This document shows positions 43,845 to 52,901 of a stretch of DNA of 64,000 nt, one piece after another. The notes under the pieces were generated by a model. The model had not been told where the DNA came from. It ran no database searches and was given only the letters and a program-made list of their open reading frames with translations. How positions within the stretch are numbered: position 1 is the stretch's first letter; every line of letters starts with the position of its first letter. The position numbers and the translations under genes are program-made. The DNA is from Halorubrum sp. F4 (lineage in GTDB: Archaea; Halobacteriota; Halobacteria; Halobacteriales; Haloferacaceae): NCBI RefSeq assembly GCF_027257195.1, contig NZ_JAPDFS010000001.1, positions 285,188 through 349,187 of the forward strand, written 5' to 3'.

Positions 43845-45503
43845 TCAGTACCCCTGGGCGTTCCCGTCCTTTCGCGGCTCGGTGGCGGCCGAGAGGACCC
43901 CGTCCTCGTTCCGCGCGATCTGTGCGCCGCCGAACATGACCGGCGAGAGCGTCCGTACGTCGTGATCCTTTCGGACCAGCTTGGCGGCGGCGTCGTCGTC
44001 GAAGTGGGGTTCGAGCGCCAGTTCACCGCTCTCGCGATACCGCCACCGCGGCTCGTCGAGCGCGCGCTGGAGCGGCATCCCGTAGTCGACCAGGTTCGAG
44101 ACGACCTGGACGTGCCCCTGCGGCTGCATGTACCCCCCCATCACGCCGAAGGCCGCCCAGTCGTCCTCGTCGAGGCGAACGATCCCGGGAATGAGGGTGT
44201 GGAAGGGGCGCTTGCCGGGCTCTAGGCTGTTCGGGTGGTCGGGATCGAGCGAGAACGACGATCCGCGATTCTGGAGGGCGATCCCGGTGTCGCCGGCGAC
44301 GAGTCCGGACCCGAACCCGGCGAATCGCGAGTTGATGTACGAGACCACGTTCCCCTCCTCGTCGGCCACGGTGAGGAGCACGGTGTCGGCGTCCTCGGCG
44401 TTCGCGTCGGGCACGCCGAAGCTCACGTCGTGGTTCGCGGTCTCGCCGACCGCCGCGGCGCGCTTCGCCCCCCAGTCTTTGGATCCCAGCGGAGGGTGGT
44501 CCTCGTACTCGGGGTCGGTGATGTACCGGTGGCCGTCGTGGAAGGCGACCTTCAGCGCCTCCGAGAAGTAGTGGACGCGTTCCGCGGTGTCGTAGTCGTA
44601 CTCGCCCGCGCCCAGCTCCTCGGCGACGTTGAGCGCCTCGAGCGCGATGAGCCCCTGGTTGTTCGGCGGCAGCTCGTACACCTCCGCGCCGTTGTAGGTG
44701 GTCGAGACCGGCTCAGGCCACTCGACCTCGAAGTCCGCGAGATCGTCGACGGTCATGAACCCGCCGTGTGACTGGACCTCCGACGCGATCGCCTCCGCGA
44801 TCTCACCCTCGTAGACGACGTCGGCGCCCTCCTCCGCGATCAGCTCCATCGATTCGCCGAGCTTGGGGAGGGTCACCCGCTGGCCGACCGACGGCGACTC
44901 CCCGTCGAAGAGGAACGCGTCGCGGGCGTTTCCGTCGGTGAAAAGCTCCTCGGCGCTCTCCCAGTAAGAGGCGATGACCTCGCTGACCGGATACCCCTCC
45001 GTCGCGTACCGGATCGCCGGGGCAAGCGCGTCGGCGAGAGTAAGCCGTCCAAGCTCCTCAACCGTCGCCTCCCAGCCTCGCGCCGTGCCGGGGACCGTGA
45101 CCGCGTGTGGGCCGTAGAAGGGCATTCCGGCCTCATCGGTGTCGTCGACGGCGTACCCCCCGTCGTCGGGGTAGTACGCGGAGACGTCGTCGGTCTCCCG
45201 AAGAGAGGCTCGAACGTTCTCGATCGTCGCGTCAGCGGGCGCGCCGCCGCAGGCGCGCATCGCGCCCACGTCGCCGTCGGCGGTCCGATACAGCGCGAAC
45301 ACGTCGCCACCCAGGCCGGTCGAGGTCGGCTCCACGACGTTGAGTGCGGCCGCCGTCGCCACCGCAGCGTCGAAGGCGTTGCCGCCGTTTCGCAGCGTCT
45401 CTATCCCTGCCTCGCTCGCGAGCGGCTGGCTAGTGGCGACGACGCCCCGTTGGCCGTGGACGGTCGATCGACGCGAGGTGAATCGGTCAAGGTCTGGCTC
45501 CAT
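43845..45503 (-). CDS. ggt: gamma-glutamyltransferase
   Basis: A 552-residue N-terminal-nucleophile hydrolase that removes or transfers gamma-glutamyl groups. Blocks: GVVATSQPLASEAGIETLRNGGNAFDAAVA, TGLGGDVFAL, VPGTARGWEA, YELPPNNQGLIALEALN and the self-cleavage site, where Thr in DADTVLLTVADEEGN aligns with the nucleophile of other GGTs. There is no signal peptide, so a cytoplasmic enzyme is likely. In haloarchaea the main thiol is gamma-glutamylcysteine, a possible substrate. It is divergent from DUF1028, with TATA-like boxes for both (45528-45537 and 45586-45592). Confidence 0.92.
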   Translation of the reverse strand: MEPDLDRFTSRRSTVHGQRGVVATSQPLASEAGIETLRNGGNAFDAAVATAAALNVVEPTSTGLGGDVFALYRTADGDVGAMRACGGAPADATIENVRASLRETDDVSAYYPDDGGYAVDDTDEAGMPFYGPHAVTVPGTARGWEATVEELGRLTLADALAPAIRYATEGYPVSEVIASYWESAEELFTDGNARDAFLFDGESPSVGQRVTLPKLGESMELIAEEGADVVYEGEIAEAIASEVQSHGGFMTVDDLADFEVEWPEPVSTTYNGAEVYELPPNNQGLIALEALNVAEELGAGEYDYDTAERVHYFSEALKVAFHDGHRYITDPEYEDHPPLGSKDWGAKRAAAVGETANHDVSFGVPDANAEDADTVLLTVADEEGNVVSYINSRFAGFGSGLVAGDTGIALQNRGSSFSLDPDHPNSLEPGKRPFHTLIPGIVRLDEDDWAAFGVMGGYMQPQGHVQVVSNLVDYGMPLQRALDEPRWRYRESGELALEPHFDDDAAAKLVRKDHDVRTLSPVMFGGAQIARNEDGVLSAATEPRKDGNAQGY

Positions 45504-45614
45504 ACCAGCCGTTGGCGGAGGACTGGGTTAAATAACTCCCCGAATTGTTCCCGGCGGCTCCGACCGGATAGTTTCGGAGTGACGGTTATATCCGCGGCCG
45601 TCACAGGGGTTCGT
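45504..45614. promoter_or_regulatory. divergent promoter between ggt and DUF1028
   Basis: 111 bp with two TATA-like elements at leaderless spacing: TTATTTA (minus, within 45528-45537) about 26-33 nt from the ggt ATG, and GTTATAT (plus, 45585-45592) about 25-30 nt from the DUF1028 ATG. Confidence 0.6.
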
Positions 45615-46280
45615 ATGACGTTTTCCATTTGCGTTCAAGAGGAGACCGACGCTGGGACGGTGTACGGAGTCGCCGTAACGACCGACGCGCCCGCCGTGGG
45701 TGCTCTCGCACCGTACGTTAGTCGTCGCGGTGCCGTCAGTACGCAGGCGTTCGTCAACGTGCGGCTGGGTCGTCGCGGCATCGCGCTCCTCGAGGACGTG
45801 CCGCTCGAGCAGGCACTTTCGGGCGTCCTCGCCCGTGACGAGCACGACGGACTCCGCCAACTCCACGGCGTCGCCGACGACGATGTCTTCGCGTACACCG
45901 GCGACGAGACCGACCCGTGGTCGGGCGATGAGACGTATCCCGACGAGGGTGTCTCCGTCGCCGGCAACATGCTCGCCGGTCCCGAGGCGCTACCCGCCGC
46001 CGCCGACGCGTTTCTCGCGACGGATCCCGCCAACACGGTCGACGCCGGGCTCGTCCCCCGGCTGATCGATGCGCTCGCGGCCGGCGTCGAGGTCGGCGGC
46101 GACAAGCGCGGGCACAGCTCCGCTGCGGTGTGTGTGTCCGCACCGAAGACGACCGCCTACCACGATCTCCGCGTCGACCACGCCGACGACCCGATAGCCG
46201 AGATCCGTCGGGTGTACGAGGCCGCATACGACGCCAGCGACGGATTCAGTGAGGACTCGAAGGAGCGGATCTTCGATTAA
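45615..46280 (+). CDS. DUF1028 family protein
   Basis: A 221-residue protein starting MTFSICVQEETDAGTVYGVAVTTDAPAVG, the typical DUF1028 opening with an Ntn-hydrolase-like beta sandwich. Further blocks: GAVSTQAFVNVRLGRRGI, VSVAGNMLAGPEAL and GDKRGHSSAAVCVSAP, then RVDHADDPIAEIRRVYE. The family is repeatedly found with gamma-glutamyltransferases and peptide transporters and may hydrolyse gamma-glutamyl or related amides. Divergent from ggt, consistent with a common pathway. Confidence 0.88.
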   Translation: MTFSICVQEETDAGTVYGVAVTTDAPAVGALAPYVSRRGAVSTQAFVNVRLGRRGIALLEDVPLEQALSGVLARDEHDGLRQLHGVADDDVFAYTGDETDPWSGDETYPDEGVSVAGNMLAGPEALPAAADAFLATDPANTVDAGLVPRLIDALAAGVEVGGDKRGHSSAAVCVSAPKTTAYHDLRVDHADDPIAEIRRVYEAAYDASDGFSEDSKERIFD

Positions 46281-46383
46281 CCGAGATCGGGAGTTGTCGG
46301 GAGCCTCGGACGTAGCGCCCCGCCCTATTCCGCGAGGGGCAACTATATGCTTCGTCGCCCCTGTCGGTTCACTCGAGCGATCC

Positions 46384-47289
46384 ATGTCGACACATGACTA
46401 TCTACGGGACCCGCACGCGGAGGGCTACCTCTCCGTCGACCACAAGGAACTGTACTTTCGCCGGTTCGGCGACGGCGACGATGTCATGCTCGGACTCCAC
46501 GGTGGACCGGGCATGCCGCACGATTACCTCCTCCCGCTCTCGCGACACGGGTCGGACGACCTGAGCGTCGTACTGTACGATCAGTTCGGTGTCGGACGGT
46601 CGAGCCGTCCCGCCCCCGGCGACTTCGACGGATACACGATCGAAGCGTACCGTGAGGAGGTGGAGGCGGTCCGTCGCGAACTCGATCCGGACCGGTTCCT
46701 CGTGTACGGCCAGTCGTGGGGCGGGATGCTCGCGCTCGAGTACGCGCTCGAGTACGGCGAGAAACTGTCGGGACTGGTTCTCGCCAACACGCTCGCGGAC
46801 ACCGCGTCCGCGTACCGATCGATGCGGAGCCGCGCGGAAGACCTCCCGTCCGAACGGCTCGAAGAAGTGGAGAGACACGAGGCGAGACGAGCCTACGACG
46901 CGCCGGCGTACCTCGACGCGCTCGACGACGTCTACCACGACCACGTCTGCCGGCTCGAGGAGTACCCCCCCGCGGTCGAACACACCCTGGAAAACGTCAA
47001 CACGGACGTGTACGGGCTGATGTGGGGGCCCAACGAGTACGTCCTGACGGAGACGGCCCGCCTCCGCGGTTGGGACGTGCGTGACGATCTCGGGACGATC
47101 GACGTGCCGACGCTCGTGCTCACCGGGACGCACGACGAGATCGACCCGGATATCGCGGCGGGGATCGACGAACGGCTCCCCGACTCCCGCTTGATCGAGT
47201 TCGACTCGAGCAGCCACATGCCGTTCTGGGAACAACCGGAGGAACACTACGAAACGGTCGAGACGTACCTCGCCGAACGGCTCGAGTGA
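46384..47289 (+). CDS. proline iminopeptidase-like alpha/beta hydrolase
   Basis: A 301-residue alpha/beta hydrolase. Oxyanion region LHGGPGMPHDYLLPL, nucleophile elbow GQSWGGMLALEYAL (Ser near residue 113), acid in TGTHDEIDPD and catalytic His in FDSSSHMPFWEQ fit the S33 proline-iminopeptidase/tricorn-factor family that releases N-terminal residues from short peptides. The TATA-like CTATATG (46343-46349) lies 35-40 nt upstream. It is 9 bp before the M24 aminopeptidase gene, making an operon of peptidases. Confidence 0.88.
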   Translation: MSTHDYLRDPHAEGYLSVDHKELYFRRFGDGDDVMLGLHGGPGMPHDYLLPLSRHGSDDLSVVLYDQFGVGRSSRPAPGDFDGYTIEAYREEVEAVRRELDPDRFLVYGQSWGGMLALEYALEYGEKLSGLVLANTLADTASAYRSMRSRAEDLPSERLEEVERHEARRAYDAPAYLDALDDVYHDHVCRLEEYPPAVEHTLENVNTDVYGLMWGPNEYVLTETARLRGWDVRDDLGTIDVPTLVLTGTHDEIDPDIAAGIDERLPDSRLIEFDSSSHMPFWEQPEEHYETVETYLAERLE

Positions 47290-47298
47290 GGTGCGTTT

Positions 47299-48495
47299 AT
47301 GTCCGAGGTCACGTTCCGTGTTCGTATGGACCACCCGGACGACCCGGAGACGGAGTACGGCTTCCTGGCCGAGGCACTGGCGGACACGGACGCGGACGCG
47401 TTCGTGCACGTTGCGGACCGGTTCGACGACGGCCTCAGATACCTCACGCGGTTCTCGGGTCCCGACCGGCCGTACGCGTTCGCGTACCACGACGGCGACG
47501 CCCTACTCTTCCCGCCGTCGCTCTTCGATGAACAGGCCGAGCGGGAGTTCCCGGGGACGACCGTGGTCGGATACGGCGATCGGTCGGAACCTGACCCGGT
47601 GGACGCCGTGCTCGCGATCCTCGCGGACCGCGACGTCGACGGCCCTGTCGCGGTTCCTTCCGCGATCCGCCACGACGCGTACGCCCGACTCTCGAAGGCG
47701 GGATACGAGATCGAGACGACGAGCGCGGTCGAGAACGCTCGCGAACGCAAGACAGATCGGGAACGACGATGTCTGGAATCGGTTGAGCGAGCGGCACAGC
47801 ACGGGCTGGAGCGTGCCGAGGCCGTCCTCTCCGAGGCAACCGTCGACGGTGACGTGACACGCTGGAACGGGGACGTGTTGACGACGGAGCGCCTTCGTCG
47901 AGAGATCAACGCCGAACTCTCCCGGCAGGGCGTAGATCCGTCGGGCTATTCCGTCATCGGCGCTGGACCGACATGCGCCGACCTCCACTTCACGGGAACC
48001 GACGAGATACGACCGGGCGAGTCAGTCCTGATAGACCTCTCACCGCGGGGACCACACGGGTACTACGGGGACATCACGCGAACGTTCACGGTGGGATCGC
48101 CCGACCCGTGGGTCGAGACCGTCTACGACGCGGTTCTTGAGGCCAGAAACGCGGCGATGTCGGTCCTCGAAGAGGGTGCCGGCGTCCGCGCTGTTTCGGT
48201 TCATGAGGCCGCCTCGGACGTGCTCTCCGACGCCGGGTACGGCGTCGGCGACGTCTCGAGCGGGTTTTATCACGGCGTCGGCCACGGGATCGGAGTCAGT
48301 CTCCACGAGGGGCCGGGACTAACCGACGATCGCGAGTTACGACCCGGCCACGTGGTGACGGTCGAACCGGGCGTGTACGACCCCGACCGGGGCGGCGTTC
48401 GCCTCGAGGACCTCGTCGTCGTCACCCGTGACGGGTTCGAGAACCTGGTCGACTACCCGCTCTCGCTGACGCCGCGGGCGGCCGACTCGTCCTGA
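47299..48495 (+). CDS. M24 family Xaa-Pro aminopeptidase
   Basis: A 398-residue two-domain peptidase. The creatinase-like N-terminal domain (1-140) precedes a pita-bread metal domain. The five metal ligands are seen in LIDLSPRG, YYGDITRTF, GVGHGIGVSLHE, TVEPGVYDP and VRLEDLVVV. It probably cleaves N-terminal residues ahead of proline in the cytoplasm. Next to the iminopeptidase and the oligopeptide importer, the gene completes a pathway for using imported peptides. It converges with the ABC transporter operon. Confidence 0.9.
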   Translation: MSEVTFRVRMDHPDDPETEYGFLAEALADTDADAFVHVADRFDDGLRYLTRFSGPDRPYAFAYHDGDALLFPPSLFDEQAEREFPGTTVVGYGDRSEPDPVDAVLAILADRDVDGPVAVPSAIRHDAYARLSKAGYEIETTSAVENARERKTDRERRCLESVERAAQHGLERAEAVLSEATVDGDVTRWNGDVLTTERLRREINAELSRQGVDPSGYSVIGAGPTCADLHFTGTDEIRPGESVLIDLSPRGPHGYYGDITRTFTVGSPDPWVETVYDAVLEARNAAMSVLEEGAGVRAVSVHEAASDVLSDAGYGVGDVSSGFYHGVGHGIGVSLHEGPGLTDDRELRPGHVVTVEPGVYDPDRGGVRLEDLVVVTRDGFENLVDYPLSLTPRAADSS

Positions 48496-48512
48496 GCGTC
48501 GTCGGACCCTTC

Positions 48513-49880
48513 CTAAGCGTCGTCCGCCCCGATCCGCCGTGGCTCTCCGGGTGCCGACGGGTCGAGCCGGTGACAGCGGACGGCGTGATCGCTCGCGTGC
48601 CGGTGTTCGGTCGGCATCCGCCGCTCACACGGCGATGGAAACGCCTCGGTGACGATCGACGCCGCCTCCTCGTCGTTCCCCTTCGCGAGCGCGAGCGCAG
48701 CGGATTCGATCGCGTCCCGTTTCTCTCCCGGCAGATTCTCCGGCGATCCGGGGTAGGCGTCCGCGATCACCTCGTCCGCGACCGATTCCGTCGTGACGCG
48801 GCCGGTCGTCGCCTCGAGATGCGTCTCGATGTTTTCGACATCGATCTCTCCCGAGAGCAGTTGGTTCCGGAACCGGAAGGCGAACCGGAACGCCTCCTCG
48901 GTGCCGGGCCACTCGTCGGGTGGAATGACGACCGGACAGCGTGTGTGGAACCGACAGCCGCTTGGCGGATCCATCGGCGACGGGACCACGCCTCGAAGCG
49001 TGATCCGGTCGGAACGCTCCTTCGGATCGATCCGCGGTACCGACGAGAGGAGCGACTGCGTGTAGGGATGCTTCGGGTTCTCGAACAGCTCGTCAACCGG
49101 CGCAGCTTCGACTATCTCGCCCAGGTACATCACCAGAACCCGGTCCGCGATGTACCGGACCACGCTAAGGTCGTGGGTGATGAACAGGATGGACAGCCCG
49201 AACTCCTCCTGGAACGTATTGAGGAGGTTGAGTATCTGCGCCTGTACCGAGACGTCCAGGGCACTCACCGGTTCGTCGGCGATGAGGACTCGTGGTTCTA
49301 ACGCGAGCGCCCGGGCGATCCCGATCCGCTGTTGCTGGCCTCCGCTGAACTGGTGTGGGTACCGCTCCAAGTAGTCGGGAGACAGTCCCACGCGGTCGAG
49401 CAACGACCGCACGCGTTCCGTCCGCTCCGCGTCGTCCTCGCCGATACCGTGTACCTCCAACGGGGCCTTGATGATGTCGCCGACGGTCTGTCGCGGGTTC
49501 AACGACGCGAGCGGGTCCTGGAAGATCATCTGGATCTCCTTGCGATACGGAAGCATCTCCTTGTCGGAGAGGCCGCCGATCTCGGTCCCGTCCAGTCGGA
49601 CTTCCCCGCCCGTCGGGTCATGGAGGTTGAGAAGGGTTTTTCCGAGCGTACTCTTTCCACAGCCGGACTCGCCGACGACCGCGACCGTCTCCTGCCGACC
49701 GAGTTCGAAATCGACGCCGTCGACGGCCTTGACTTTCGAGGCGGGGCCGAGGAGCCGGTCAAGCATCCCGTCGGACTGATCGAAGTACTTCTTCAGTCCG
49801 TCCGCTTGGAGCAGCGGATCCTCGTTCGAGTTCCGGTCGGTTCCCTCCACTCCGACGTCCGTCATATCGGTTTCACTCAT
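48513..49880 (-). CDS. dipeptide/oligopeptide ABC importer ATPase (DppF/OppF type)
   Basis: A 455-residue ATPase, the last gene of the importer operon. Walker [17 protein letters not shown]-loop [15 protein letters not shown], signature [15 protein letters not shown], Walker [12 protein letters not shown], and the oligopeptide-specific C-terminal block [12 protein letters not shown] with CRFHTRCP, a Cys-containing element common to OppD/DppF. About 130 residues of acidic or variable sequence follow ([17 protein letters not shown], then a Pro/Arg-rich end), longer than usual. It overlaps the upstream ATPase gene by 8 bp. Confidence 0.93.
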   Translation of the reverse strand: MSETDMTDVGVEGTDRNSNEDPLLQADGLKKYFDQSDGMLDRLLGPASKVKAVDGVDFELGRQETVAVVGESGCGKSTLGKTLLNLHDPTGGEVRLDGTEIGGLSDKEMLPYRKEIQMIFQDPLASLNPRQTVGDIIKAPLEVHGIGEDDAERTERVRSLLDRVGLSPDYLERYPHQFSGGQQQRIGIARALALEPRVLIADEPVSALDVSVQAQILNLLNTFQEEFGLSILFITHDLSVVRYIADRVLVMYLGEIVEAAPVDELFENPKHPYTQSLLSSVPRIDPKERSDRITLRGVVPSPMDPPSGCRFHTRCPVVIPPDEWPGTEEAFRFAFRFRNQLLSGEIDVENIETHLEATTGRVTTESVADEVIADAYPGSPENLPGEKRDAIESAALALAKGNDEEAASIVTEAFPSPCERRMPTEHRHASDHAVRCHRLDPSAPGEPRRIGADDA

Positions 49881-50919
49881 TCTCGATCACCTCGCCGTCC
49901 ACCGGATCACGGCGGATACACGCCGCCTCGTGATCCTCGCTGCCGACACGTCTGAACGCCGGATCGACCTCGAAACACTCCTCTTTCGCCTCCGGGCAGC
50001 GCGGCGCGAAGTGACACGCATACGGGATGTCTATCGGTTCGGGAACGGTCCCCGGGATGGGTTCCAACTCCTCTACCGCCGTCTCGACCTGCGGAGTGCT
50101 CGCGAGAAGCGCCTGCGTGTAGGGGTGTTGGGGGTTCGAGAACAGTTCCCGGGTGGTCGCCCGTTCGACCATCTCCCCGGCATACATGACGTTCACCCGG
50201 TCGCACGTCTCAGCGACCACCGCCAAGTCGTGCGTGATGAGTAGGATGGACGTATCGAACACCTCGAGAATGCTGTGTAACTCCTCGAGGATCTGCGCCT
50301 GAATGGTCACGTCGAGCGCCGTCGTCGGCTCGTCCGCGATCAGGAGGTCAGGCTCACACGAGAGCGCGATCGCGATCATCGCGCGCTGGCGCATTCCACC
50401 GCTGAACTCGTGGGGATAATCCGTCGCACGGCTCTCCGGGTGCGGGATCTGAACCGACTCCAGCATCTCTATCGCCCGGCGCCACGACTCGCTAGCTTTC
50501 GAGGCGCCGATTATCTTCCGTTTCATCTCCGCCGGAAGCGAGATCGATTCGCCGATGTCCTGATGAAGTCGGACGGTCTCCGCGATCTGTTCTCCCACGG
50601 TTATCGTGGGATTCAGGCTGTTCATCGGGTCTTGAAACACCATCGAGATCTCGTTGCCGCGGATCGTCGTCATCTCCGCTTCCGACTTCTCGAGCAGCGG
50701 TTCGCCCTTGAACAGCAGCTCATCTGCGGTGATCTCACCGGGGTCCTCTACGAGCCGCATGACGCTCTGTGCGAGGACGCTCTTTCCGCTCCCGCTCTCG
50801 CCGACGAGCCCGACTATCTCGCCGTTGTCGATGTGTAAGTCGACACCGTTGACCGCGGTGACCGTCCCTCGAGGCGTCTCGAACTCCGTCCGAAGGTTCT
50901 CTATCTGCAGCATCGTCAT
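49873..50919 (-). CDS. dipeptide/oligopeptide ABC importer ATPase (DppD/OppD type)
   Basis: A 348-residue ATPase. Walker [35 protein letters not shown], signature [15 protein letters not shown], Walker [33 protein letters not shown] and the Cys-bearing tail [20 protein letters not shown], in which the Cys cluster of this family may bind iron-sulfur. The overlap with the permease upstream is ATGA and with the second ATPase 8 bp. Together they power dipeptide uptake. Confidence 0.94.
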   Translation of the reverse strand: MTMLQIENLRTEFETPRGTVTAVNGVDLHIDNGEIVGLVGESGSGKSVLAQSVMRLVEDPGEITADELLFKGEPLLEKSEAEMTTIRGNEISMVFQDPMNSLNPTITVGEQIAETVRLHQDIGESISLPAEMKRKIIGASKASESWRRAIEMLESVQIPHPESRATDYPHEFSGGMRQRAMIAIALSCEPDLLIADEPTTALDVTIQAQILEELHSILEVFDTSILLITHDLAVVAETCDRVNVMYAGEMVERATTRELFSNPQHPYTQALLASTPQVETAVEELEPIPGTVPEPIDIPYACHFAPRCPEAKEECFEVDPAFRRVGSEDHEAACIRRDPVDGEVIENE

Positions 50920-51926
50920 TTCTCCGACACCTCCGATTGCTTGACATCGAACGCGTCCCGGAGGCTGTCACCGAACATGTTAAACGCCAACACGACAACC
51001 ATGATCGCCAGGCCGGGGAAGACGCTGATCCACCACGCCTGGTTGATGTACTGTCGCCCCTCCGCGAGCAACAGCCCCCAGGTCGGCGTCGTAGGTTTGA
51101 CCCCGAGACCGAGGAAGGAGAGGGCCGCCTCCGCGATGATCGCAAGCGGGATCATAAGCGTCATCTGGACGATGATCGGCGCGACGGCGTTGGGGAGTAT
51201 CTCCTTGGTCATGATCCGGCGGTCGCTCGTCCCGATCGCTCGGGCGGCGAGGACGTACTCCTCCTCCCGTATCGACAACACTTCTCCCCGAACCAATCGG
51301 GCGAAGTCGTCGATGAAGGCGACTCCGATCGCGATCACCACGTTCGTCACGCCGAGTCCGCCGAGAAACGCGATCAACCCTGCGGCGAGGATGATCGAGG
51401 GGAACGCCCACTGGAAGTCGACGTATCGCATCAACAACTCGTCGATCAGGCCGCCGTAGTAGCCGGCTATCAACCCGATCGCGGTCCCCACGGTAAACGC
51501 GAACGCCACGGTCGTCAGCGCGACCAGAAGCGAGATCCGCGCCCCGAAGACGATACGAGTGAACAGGTCGTGACCGAACGAGTCGGTCCCGAGCACGTGC
51601 CACACACGGTCGATCTCGCCGTTTCCGGTGTAGTCGCCCTCGGAGTAGCTGTTCGGCTCCTGGTTGATTCCGAACGTCTCGTCCTGTTCGTATGGAGCGA
51701 TCATCGGCGCGAACATCGCCGTGAACACGAACAGTAGCACCATCGTCGCGCCGAAGATCGCCTTCTTATCGGAGAGGATCTGATCGCGTATTCGGCGATA
51801 CACTCCCCTGTTCTCGGTCGATTCGACCGGCGATTCGTCGCGATACCGTCGAGCGATCCGTTCCCGTTCGTCGGGGTCGAGTGCGTCCGAGTCCGACCGG
51901 CCGGCCGTGGTGTGATCGTTGCTCAT
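50916..51926 (-). CDS. dipeptide ABC importer permease (DppC type)
   Basis: A 336-residue membrane subunit. The N-terminal cytoplasmic stretch of about 50 residues leads to the first helix (FGATMVLLFVFTAMFAPMIAPY), then HVLGTDSFGHDLFTRIVFGARISL, the typical DppC start. The EAA loop is YVLAARAIGTSDRRIMTKEILPN (near residue 228). There are about six helices. Its stop overlaps the downstream ATPase gene by ATGA and its start overlaps the upstream permease gene likewise. Confidence 0.94.
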   Translation of the reverse strand: MSNDHTTAGRSDSDALDPDERERIARRYRDESPVESTENRGVYRRIRDQILSDKKAIFGATMVLLFVFTAMFAPMIAPYEQDETFGINQEPNSYSEGDYTGNGEIDRVWHVLGTDSFGHDLFTRIVFGARISLLVALTTVAFAFTVGTAIGLIAGYYGGLIDELLMRYVDFQWAFPSIILAAGLIAFLGGLGVTNVVIAIGVAFIDDFARLVRGEVLSIREEEYVLAARAIGTSDRRIMTKEILPNAVAPIIVQMTLMIPLAIIAEAALSFLGLGVKPTTPTWGLLLAEGRQYINQAWWISVFPGLAIMVVVLAFNMFGDSLRDAFDVKQSEVSEK

Positions 51927-52882
51927 GACGCCTCATCCCCGTAACGGATCCGCGGATCGAGGAACGTGTAAATGATGTCGACTGAGAGGTTCATGAATAC
52001 CATGATCGACGCGACGAGGAGGATCACCGCCTGAGTGACGGGATAGTTGCGATCGAGGATCGCGTCGACGAGGAGCCGACCGATCCCCTGAATACCGAAT
52101 ACGAGTTCCACGGTGACGCTTCCAACGAGTACGAGCGCGATCTGGATCCCGGCGACGGTAACCACCGGAATGAGCGCGTTCTGCATCGCGTGTTTGTACA
52201 GCCTCGTGGTTCGACCGACGCCCTTCGCCTTCGCCGTCCGCATGTACTCCGCGTCGAGTACCTCGAGCAGCGAGGATCGCGTCATTCGCATCACCACGGC
52301 CGCGTACGGAACGCCGACGGAGATCCCGGGGAGAAGGATCCGACGGAACCACTCGACGATCCCGTCCTCCTGTAGCGGAGCATATCCGACGATCGGGAGG
52401 ACGCCCCACCAGACGCCAAAGACGAGCGCCAACAGGATGCCGATGAAGAACGCCGGCATCGAGAGTCCGAGGAAGGCCGCGACGGTCGCGACGTAGTCCG
52501 AGCGCTGCCCCTTCCGGGTCGCGCTGATGATCCCGGTCGGAAGCGCGATCCCGAGGCCGACGACGACCCCGATCAGCGCGATCGAGAGCGTTCGTGGGAC
52601 GGCGCTCGCCATCATCACGCTGATCTGTTCGCCTGAGGTGAGGCTCTGTCCGAGATCGAACGTCATCAGGTCGATCATCCATTCGACATACTGGACGTAG
52701 AGTGGCTGATCGAGACCGAGTTCAGCACGCATCCGGTTTACCGCCTCCTCGGTGGCCTCGGCACCCAACATCGTCCGAACGGGCCCGCCGGGGATGGCCC
52801 GTAGTCCGAAGAACACTACCGTCGCTACCAGCCAAACGACGAACAGTGCGTTGAGGACGCGTTTAGCGATGTACTTTTTCAT
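51923..52882 (-). CDS. dipeptide ABC importer permease (DppB type)
   Basis: A 319-residue membrane subunit. The N-terminus YIAKRVLNALFVVWLVATVVFF and FDLGQSLTSGEQI after the periplasmic loop are standard for DppB; LLGRTRLYKHAMQNALIP-like EAA loop sequence appears near residue 215 (KGVGRTTRLYKHAMQNAL), followed by VEFVFGIQG-type text (VELVFGIQGIGRLLVDAIL). It lies 19 bp downstream of the binding-protein gene and is ATGA-coupled to the DppC-type permease. Confidence 0.94.
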   Translation of the reverse strand: MKKYIAKRVLNALFVVWLVATVVFFGLRAIPGGPVRTMLGAEATEEAVNRMRAELGLDQPLYVQYVEWMIDLMTFDLGQSLTSGEQISVMMASAVPRTLSIALIGVVVGLGIALPTGIISATRKGQRSDYVATVAAFLGLSMPAFFIGILLALVFGVWWGVLPIVGYAPLQEDGIVEWFRRILLPGISVGVPYAAVVMRMTRSSLLEVLDAEYMRTAKAKGVGRTTRLYKHAMQNALIPVVTVAGIQIALVLVGSVTVELVFGIQGIGRLLVDAILDRNYPVTQAVILLVASIMVFMNLSVDIIYTFLDPRIRYGDEAS

Positions 52883-52901
52883 TTAGCGGTCACGGCACGT
52901 C

